A stretch of 9,347 bases of DNA from assembly GCA_964372165.1 (NCBI GenBank), contig CAYJPT010000093.1, positions 1 to 9,347 of the forward strand. The letters run 5' to 3'. How positions within the stretch are numbered: position 1 is the stretch's first letter; every line of letters starts with the position of its first letter. The stretch is from CAYJAD01 sp964372165 (GTDB lineage Bacteria > Desulfobacterota > Desulfovibrionia > Desulfovibrionales > Desulfovibrionaceae). The notes beneath the pieces are model-generated. The model saw only the letters and a list, made by a program, of their open reading frames with translations. It was not told the DNA's origin and made no database searches. The position numbers and the translations under genes were made by a program. This document shows positions 4,804 through 9,347 of this stretch, piece by piece.

Positions 4804-6883
4804 CCACTACGCCCACAGCTTGCAGATGAATGTCTGGTGGTATTTCAGCTTGAGAAATAACCGGAACTGTAGGTAAAAAGCGTATAATAAGCTGCGCTAA
4901 ATGCGGTCTAATAATTGGAGAGGCCAACAATATAGGTTGTCCCTCTGCTTGCACAGCATTTTCAACCGCTGCATTAACACCTTGAATAAGCTTTTGTGCA
5001 ACAACGGGGTTAAGTGACAAAAATGTGCCCCCGTCAGTTTGGCGTAAACCTTCTTGTACAGTACGTTCGGCCTCTTGGTCTAGTGTTAAGACAGCTAAAC
5101 CTCCGGTACTATCCACATATGGACGCACAATGGAGCGTGCTAAACGTTCACGTACATACTCAGCTAATAAATCAGGTTGCTTGATATTTGGTCCAAAATC
5201 GCCCAATGTTTCAACAATAGTTAGCATATCACGAATAGTTACATTTTCACGCACCAAGGTTTGTAATATCTTTTGTACCACACCAAGCGGTAAAATACCA
5301 GGAACCAAATCCTCCACAGCTTTTGGAGAATGCTTAGCTAAAGTATCCAAAAGTCCCTGTACAGCTTGACGATCAAGGAAGTCAAACAAATGCTTGCGGA
5401 AAACTTCTGTTAAATGTGTAGCAATAACTGTTGCCGGATCAACTACAGTATAACCTGCAAGCATGGCTTCTTCACGTTGAGACTCAGGTATCCAAAGAGC
5501 CGGTAAATTAAAGGCTGGCTCACGAGTTGCTATGCCGTTAATTTGCTTTGTCACATTACCTGGGTCCATTGCAAGAAAATGATTCACTAAAATCTCTGCT
5601 GAAGCTACCTGATTCCCCTTAATCAGTAAAGCATATTGACCAGGCTTGAGCTGCAAATTATCACGTAAATGTAAAGCTGGAATTACTACACCCATATCTA
5701 AGGCAAATTGACGGCGTATGGAGCGAATACGAGATAGCAAATTGCCACTTTGAGATTCGTCAACCAGAGGTATTAAACCATAGCCTACTTCAAGTTCTAA
5801 TGCATCAAGAGGTAAAAGAGCTTGCACTTCTTCTGGAGAGTCAGCCGTTCCACTGCCTTTTTGAGCTTTTTTAGCCTTAGCATTTGCAGCCTCTTCACCA
5901 TCTTCATCTTGCGCAGACATGCGTGCGGCAAGAAAGCATACTATAGCAAGTATTAAAAATGGAATAGTAGGTAAACCTGGAACTAAAGCAAATACCAATA
6001 ACACCAATGAAACCATTTGTAATGCTCTAGTATTAAAGGTAAGTTGAGCAAGGAATTCTTCACCCATTTTAGCTTCAGCAGCGGCACGCGATACTAACAA
6101 ACCAGTACCGGTTGATACTAAAATTGACGGAATGGTAGACACAAGACCATCACCAATGGTTAACAAAGAATAAGTTGTTAAGGCACTATCCCATGCCATG
6201 TCTTTTTGCACCACACCAATTATAATACCACCAATAAGGTTAACCAATGTAATCAGCATGCCTGCATTTACGTCACCAGTTACAAACTTACAAGCACCAT
6301 CCATTGCACCGTAAAAATCTGCCTCTTTGCGCAAAGCATGACGACGATCAGTAGCCTCTTGTTCATCAATCAATCCAGCATTTAAGTCTGCTTCAATGGC
6401 CATTTGCTTACCAGGCATAGCATCCAAGGTAAAACGTGCAGCAACTTCAGCAATACGTGATGTACCAGTAGTGATAACAGTTTTATTTAAAATAAATAGA
6501 ATAAGAAATATTACAGCACCAACAACATAACTACCACCTACCACAAATTCACCAAATGCACGAATTACAGAACCTGCTGCATCAACACCTTTTTCGCCAT
6601 TTAAGAGGATAAGCCTTGTAGATGATACGTTTAGAGCTAAACGTAATAAAGTTGTAACAAGTAATAATGATGGGAAAATAGAAAATTCTAAGGGAGATGT
6701 CATAAACATGGTTGTAATCAACACTAATAATGACAAAGCAATACTAACAGATAGCATAATATCCAACATAAATGTTGGTAAAGGAATAAGCATCATAAAA
6801 AGAATCAATACAACGCCACCGGCAAGCAATATGTCGCCTTGTTTCGCAAATCGTTGATAATTCATTTGGGGTAGTGCTGCCAT
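4793..6883 (-). CDS. flhA: Flagellar export gate protein FlhA
   Basis: Largest export-gate component: an N-terminal membrane channel linked to proton flow, and a C-terminal cytoplasmic domain that forms a nonameric ring docking chaperone-substrate complexes. The product has 696 residues, the usual size. Hydrophobic segments lie near 17-38, 40-61, 68-86, 112-132, 206-226, 241-262, 289-304 and 305-321. The FHIPEP-type block is clear: RIAEVAAR at 143-150, FTLDAMPGKQMAIEADLNAG at 151-170, YGAMDGACKFVTGD at 191-204. Charged residues matching Salmonella R147, R154, K203, D208 and D249 are R143, R150, K199, D204 and D245, all offset by four. A linker rich in Asp, Glu, Ala and Lys (about 325-352) joins the cytoplasmic domain. 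The start at 6883 has GAGG about ten bases upstream, slightly far; M7 is an alternative. The TAA stop shares one base with the flhF start. Confidence 0.98.
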   Translation of the reverse strand: MAALPQMNYQRFAKQGDILLAGGVVLILFMMLIPLPTFMLDIMLSVSIALSLLVLITTMFMTSPLEFSIFPSLLLVTTLLRLALNVSSTRLILLNGEKGVDAAGSVIRAFGEFVVGGSYVVGAVIFLILFILNKTVITTGTSRIAEVAARFTLDAMPGKQMAIEADLNAGLIDEQEATDRRHALRKEADFYGAMDGACKFVTGDVNAGMLITLVNLIGGIIIGVVQKDMAWDSALTTYSLLTIGDGLVSTIPSILVSTGTGLLVSRAAAEAKMGEEFLAQLTFNTRALQMVSLVLLVFALVPGLPTIPFLILAIVCFLAARMSAQDEDGEEAANAKAKKAQKGSGTADSPEEVQALLPLDALELEVGYGLIPLVDESQSGNLLSRIRSIRRQFALDMGVVIPALHLRDNLQLKPGQYALLIKGNQVASAEILVNHFLAMDPGNVTKQINGIATREPAFNLPALWIPESQREEAMLAGYTVVDPATVIATHLTEVFRKHLFDFLDRQAVQGLLDTLAKHSPKAVEDLVPGILPLGVVQKILQTLVRENVTIRDMLTIVETLGDFGPNIKQPDLLAEYVRERLARSIVRPYVDSTGGLAVLTLDQEAERTVQEGLRQTDGGTFLSLNPVVAQKLIQGVNAAVENAVQAEGQPILLASPIIRPHLAQLIIRFLPTVPVISQAEIPPDIHLQAVGVVGID

Positions 6884-6946
6884 AATACTGACACCTCATT
6901 GTTTAGCTCAAAATATTGTCAATTATGAGCAATTAAATCTTTTATA

Positions 6947-8026
6947 CTATCTTTTAGGCATCTTACCTTTCATGCGCCAAATGCTTGCAAGAATTGATGC
7001 TGTTGCCTTGTACAAATCTTCAGGGATCATATCCCCAACCTCAACACTCTTATACAAAGCTCGTGCCAAAGGTACATTTTCACGTAATGGCACATTGTGC
7101 TCTCTTGCAACCTCTTTAATTTTTTCAGCTAAATGATCTGCACCCTTTGCAAGTATAATAGGTGCAGGTGCTTCTAAAGCATCATACTTAATGGCTATGG
7201 CAATGTGTGTGGGGTTGGTGATAACAACATCAGCCTTAGGCACATCTTGTAACATACGCCTTGCAAGCTGCTCCATCATCTTTTGACGTTGTTGTTGCTT
7301 GATTAAAGGATCACCTTCAGCCTGTTTGCGTTCATCCTTCACCTCGTCCTTAGTCATTTTATTGCCTTCATTATAAGCAAAACGACTTTGCCACACATCA
7401 AAGCCTGCAATGGCACCCATAGGTATAAGCGTATAATATACCATGGTAAAACCTGAATCTAACATATAACGCACTACACCAGCTGCATCTTCATAAAACA
7501 TTGGCAAAAAATTGACATATTCTTGACTGATAATAATGGCAGGAATCAATGCAATTATGACTGAAAGCAATACGCTCTTTAAAAGGCGAAAAATGGTTTG
7601 CGGAGACATGAGCATCTGCTTTAACGACTTAATAACATTAAATTTTTCAAGCTTAGGTGTAAATACCTTAGTGGTCCATAACTTGCCAACTTGTAAGCGC
7701 AAACAAAGCCAAGCACTAAAGGCTAGAAAGAGCAAAATAGGTAATAAAATTTTAGCTAGATATACAGAAATCCATAAAAATAAAGCATAAATTGTTTCGG
7801 AGTCAGCTTGAAATTCAAAAGAACGAGTTAAAAAATGACGATATAAATTCATAACTTCTTGACCCATGGTTTCAATCCAAAAAAATAAACCAATAAGCCC
7901 TGCTACCAAGCTGATGAATTTACTCATTTCTTGTGATTTTGCAACGTTACCTTCTTGGCGCTGTTTATTTACGCGTTTTGGGGTTGCTTCTTCTGTTCTG
8001 CTGGGATCTTGCTGCTTACCGAACAT
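6947..8026 (-). CDS. flhB: Flagellar export switch protein FlhB
   Basis: Export-gate protein that switches substrate specificity from rod/hook to filament subunits. The 359-residue product starts with a hydrophilic family-like segment (DPSRTEEATPKR), followed by membrane segments near 36-51, 80-109, 150-167 and 185-208. A charged cytoplasmic linker follows, with DEVKDE at 227-232. The self-cleavage motif NPTH is intact at 271-274 within VVITNPTHIAIAIKY, so autocleavage between N and P is expected from family knowledge. The C-terminal domain runs to the end (LYKSVEVGDMIPEDLY near 325-342) without the long proline-rich tail of some homologues. The ATG at 8026 has AAGGA seven bases upstream. flhA follows after 63 bases. 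Confidence 0.97.
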   Translation of the reverse strand: MFGKQQDPSRTEEATPKRVNKQRQEGNVAKSQEMSKFISLVAGLIGLFFWIETMGQEVMNLYRHFLTRSFEFQADSETIYALFLWISVYLAKILLPILLFLAFSAWLCLRLQVGKLWTTKVFTPKLEKFNVIKSLKQMLMSPQTIFRLLKSVLLSVIIALIPAIIISQEYVNFLPMFYEDAAGVVRYMLDSGFTMVYYTLIPMGAIAGFDVWQSRFAYNEGNKMTKDEVKDERKQAEGDPLIKQQQRQKMMEQLARRMLQDVPKADVVITNPTHIAIAIKYDALEAPAPIILAKGADHLAEKIKEVAREHNVPLRENVPLARALYKSVEVGDMIPEDLYKATASILASIWRMKGKMPKR

Positions 8027-8163
8027 GTCTTAATCCTTGGATAAATGTGAAATTATTTTATCTAAATACAATCATTTCGCATAATTTTTATTATTATATT
8101 GTCAAATCTTTAGAGCGATGACTATTTATAAAGACACAATGCTATATGCAAAAAGTTTGCCTA
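8027..8163. other. fliR-flhB intergenic gap, no gene
   Basis: 137 bases of AT-rich sequence, an unusually long gap for adjacent export-gate genes. Just after the fliR stop there is a weak stem GCAAA-AAG-TTTGC (8148-8160). A minus-strand TTGACA (8105-8100) is present, but no good -10 sits 16-18 bases downstream, so I do not call a promoter. The flhB ribosome site AAGGA lies at its end. Confidence 0.5.
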
Positions 8164-8958
8164 TTATCCACCCACTAAAGGGCTTGCAATACGCATAAGA
8201 TTGGCAAGCATATCATCTAAGGTTCCGATATAATTTTCCATATATTCTGCCATAATAACTAAAAGCATACCAAGAAATAAAAATCCGGCTCCAATTTTTA
8301 CAGGAAAACCAATGTCCATAATATTTACTTGTGGTGAGGCTCTACTTACTAATGCCAATGCAAGCTCCACCATAAAAAGTGCAACCATAATGGGGGCAGC
8401 TATTTTTAAAGCAACAATAAAAATTTGTGTTGATAAATTCAATACTTCTGTCAACAAAACATCACCAAGCACAAGACCGCCAGCAGGGATTAATTTAAAA
8501 CTCATGGCAAAAGCTTGAATCATATACAAATGCCCGTCCAAAGCCAAAAAAGTCAAAATTGCTACCATCCACAAAAAGAAAGCTGTAATACCGGTTTGAT
8601 TGCCTGTTAAAGGGTCAGCAAAACTTATCATACTAAAACCCATTTGAAACCCAAACAACTCTCCCCCGGCCTGAATACCCATAAAAACAAAATTAATACA
8701 CATACCAAGCACTAAACCAAGTACAAGCTCATTTATAAAAAGTAGCAGTAAATTAAAGGGATGCGCCGGCATAGCTGTACCGGGTAATGAGAGGTGCGGC
8801 CAAATACCTAATGTAAACACTATAGTAACAGCTGCCTTAACCTGCATGGGTACACGCTCAGATGAAAACACAGGTAGCATGAACATTACTATGCTGACAC
8901 GCATAAATGTTAACAAAAAACTCAAAATAGTGACGGCTGGTATATTATAAATGTCCAT
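8164..8958 (-). CDS. fliR: Flagellar export gate membrane protein FliR
   Basis: Integral inner-membrane protein of the flagellar type III export gate, which assembles with FliP and FliQ inside the MS ring. The 264-residue product has the usual family length and about six hydrophobic segments (roughly 8-31, 40-55, 68-95, 126-143, 175-205, 218-238). Family-like patterns are visible: GGELFGFQMGFS near 98-109, DGH at 141-143, and a block of APIMVALFMVELALALVSR followed by PQVN and IGFPVKIGAG at about 188-225. It is the first gene of the cluster and lies 137 bases upstream of flhB. The ATG at 8958 is the only usual start after the in-frame upstream stop that gives a full N-terminus, but no clear Shine-Dalgarno sequence precedes it (TTTAGTGCTGTC). 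Identification is firm; the start is likely but poorly supported by a ribosome site. Confidence 0.95.
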   Translation of the reverse strand: MDIYNIPAVTILSFLLTFMRVSIVMFMLPVFSSERVPMQVKAAVTIVFTLGIWPHLSLPGTAMPAHPFNLLLLFINELVLGLVLGMCINFVFMGIQAGGELFGFQMGFSMISFADPLTGNQTGITAFFLWMVAILTFLALDGHLYMIQAFAMSFKLIPAGGLVLGDVLLTEVLNLSTQIFIVALKIAAPIMVALFMVELALALVSRASPQVNIMDIGFPVKIGAGFLFLGMLLVIMAEYMENYIGTLDDMLANLMRIASPLVGG

Positions 8959-9033
8959 GACAGCACTAAATGCAAAGTTTAGACCAAAGCAGCTTTCATA
9001 TAAAAAAACCGTCTACTATACTTGTAACAATAT

Positions 9034-9052
9034 GTAATTAAATAATAATTAC
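9034..9052. repeat. Inverted repeat GTAATTA-AATAA-TAATTAC
   Basis: Perfect seven-base arms around a five-base AT spacer, a 19-base operator-like palindrome 76 bases upstream of the fliR start and 10 bases from the longer hairpin at 9063-9097. Its compact symmetry suits dimeric regulator binding, but composition alone can produce such palindromes. Confidence 0.35.
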
Positions 9053-9062
9053 TCCATAAATT

Positions 9063-9097
9063 ATTACAAGGTTAAAGCATAGCTTCAAGCTTGTAAT
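9063..9097. repeat. Long imperfect hairpin in the fliR leader
   Basis: Arms ATTACAAG (9063-9070) and CTTGTAAT (9090-9097) pair perfectly. Across one G/G (C/C on the minus strand) mismatch, TTAAAGC (9072-9078) pairs with GCTTCAA (9082-9088), allowing one wobble on the minus strand, around a three-base loop. The result is a nearly continuous 16-pair stem over 35 bases. It lies about 105 bases upstream of the fliR ATG, inside or overlapping the likely promoter. No T run follows on either strand, so an operator or 5' leader structure is more likely than a terminator. Confidence 0.5.
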
Positions 9098-9123
9098 TTA
9101 TTCAATAATACCTTAATTGTAAA
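9095..9123 (-). promoter_or_regulatory. Candidate sigma-70 promoter upstream of fliR
   Basis: On the minus strand, TTTACA (9123-9118, five of six to TTGACA) is followed after 17 bases by TAAATT (9100-9095, four of six to TATAAT). An overlapping alternative is TTGAAT (9105-9100), 18 bases, TATGCT (9081-9076). Either would give a leader of well over 100 bases containing the two inverted repeats at 9063-9097 and 9034-9052 in whole or part. I found no sigma-54 (GG-N10-GC) or sigma-28 match in this leader. In sequence this AT-rich, chance matches are common. Confidence 0.22.
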
Positions 9124-9196
9124 AATAACACTTATTGAAAAAGACATTCAAAAAGTATAAACTCATATACAATTCATCATGCTGAGTTTTTAAGTA

Positions 9197-9226
9197 TTGA
9201 TTTTAGCGAAAACTAGTAAAAATCAA
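9197..9226. repeat. Inverted repeat TTGATTTT ... AAAATCAA
   Basis: Perfect eight-base arms (9197-9204 and 9219-9226) flank a 14-base loop that holds AGCGAAAACTAGTA. AT-rich arms make a weak RNA hairpin, so a regulator-binding palindrome upstream of the fliR promoter area is as likely. Could also be chance in AT-rich sequence. Confidence 0.3.
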
Positions 9227-9274
9227 AAGGACGCATTGTTTTATTTATCATTACCGTCTAATTTTATGAAAATG

Positions 9275-9304
9275 CTGATTTATTCTGCAAGCAGAATAAA
9301 TCAG
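9275..9304. repeat. Perfect 14-bp inverted repeat, possible terminator
   Basis: Arms CTGATTTATTCTGC (9275-9288) and GCAGAATAAATCAG (9291-9304) are perfectly complementary with a two-base centre. Read on the minus strand the stem is followed by CATTTTCATAAAATT, a weak T-rich tail, so it could end a gene lying to the right of the window. On the plus strand it is followed at once by AAAGGCAC, with no T run. A protein-binding palindrome is the alternative. Confidence 0.6.
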
Positions 9305-9305
9305 A

Positions 9306-9320
9306 AAGGCACACTGCCTT
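9306..9320. repeat. Short stem-loop AAGGCA-CAC-TGCCTT
   Basis: Perfect six-base arms around a three-base loop, lying two bases beyond the 9275-9304 inverted repeat. Together they form two stacked stem-loops at the right edge. Function unknown; it may be part of the 3' end of an upstream transcription unit. Confidence 0.45.
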
Positions 9321-9347
9321 CATTCGCCCGTGGGACACAAAAAAACG

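Larger units (their letters stand above)
8959..9347. other. 389-base gene-free leader upstream of fliR
   Basis: No convincing gene on either strand. Most of it is very AT-rich and holds several inverted repeats listed separately (9034-9052, 9063-9097, 9197-9226, 9275-9304). The last 40 bases (about 9305-9347) are richer in G and C, begin with AAAGGCAC and may be the edge of a neighbouring gene or repeat. The heptamer TTACAAG occurs twice on the minus strand (near 9021-9028 and 9090-9096) and once inverted near 9064-9070, which would suit a regulator site but could be chance. Confidence 0.6.

Noticed and set aside
6884..6946. Minus-strand TTGACA between flhB and flhA as a promoter
   Set aside because: No TATAAT-like hexamer lies 16-18 bases downstream; GCTCATAA nearby resembles a sigma-28 -10 but lacks a matching -35.
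9306..9347. Minus-strand frame ending in VPRANEGSVPF then TGA at the window edge
   Set aside because: Only about 13 codons are visible and it runs through a stem-loop; too little to call a partial gene.
1..9347. A new defence, mobile or biosynthetic system
   Set aside because: Eight of the nine genes are assigned to flagellar families, though FliL less firmly than the rest; no transposase, integrase, CRISPR repeats, toxin pair or unfamiliar enzyme was found.

Overview
The window holds a nine-gene flagellar cluster, all on the minus strand, so transcription runs from right (about 9.1 kb) to left (about 0.2 kb). The order is fliR, flhB, flhA, flhF, flhG, fliA, cheY, fliL and a small unrecognised gene. 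The order and protein character fit the Desulfovibrio/Lawsonia group (Desulfovibrionales). The sequence is visibly AT-rich, especially between genes, which suggests an AT-rich, perhaps host- or gut-associated, member. This placement is inference from gene order and protein style; no 16S or other marker is present.

Layout. 9347-8959: gene-free leader of 389 bases, rich in inverted repeats, presumably holding the operon promoter. 8958-4793: three integral membrane parts of the flagellar type III export gate (FliR, FlhB, FlhA). 4793-2771: the FlhF GTPase and FlhG ATPase that set flagellar position and number; flhF overlaps the flhA stop by one base. 2698-1919: sigma-28 (FliA). 1897-1517: a single-domain CheY-like receiver. 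1356-682: an FliL-like protein with a long acidic N-terminus. 535-212: a 107-residue protein of unknown function, preceded by a sigma-28-like promoter candidate. 211-1: gene-free sequence with two perfect inverted repeats and further short stem-loops.

Together the genes cover export-gate assembly, placement of the flagellum, late-gene transcription, motor switching and basal-body stator support. Other export-gate genes (fliP, fliQ) and flgM are not here. I see no tRNA, rRNA, CRISPR array, transposase or phage gene, and no clear new enzymatic system. The points most worth following are the variant GTPase motifs of FlhF paired with an FlhG lacking the N-terminal activator helix, the unknown terminal gene with its possible sigma-28 promoter, and a repeated arrangement (octamer GTGCCTTT next to a perfect inverted repeat) at both ends of the window, pointing inward from each side.
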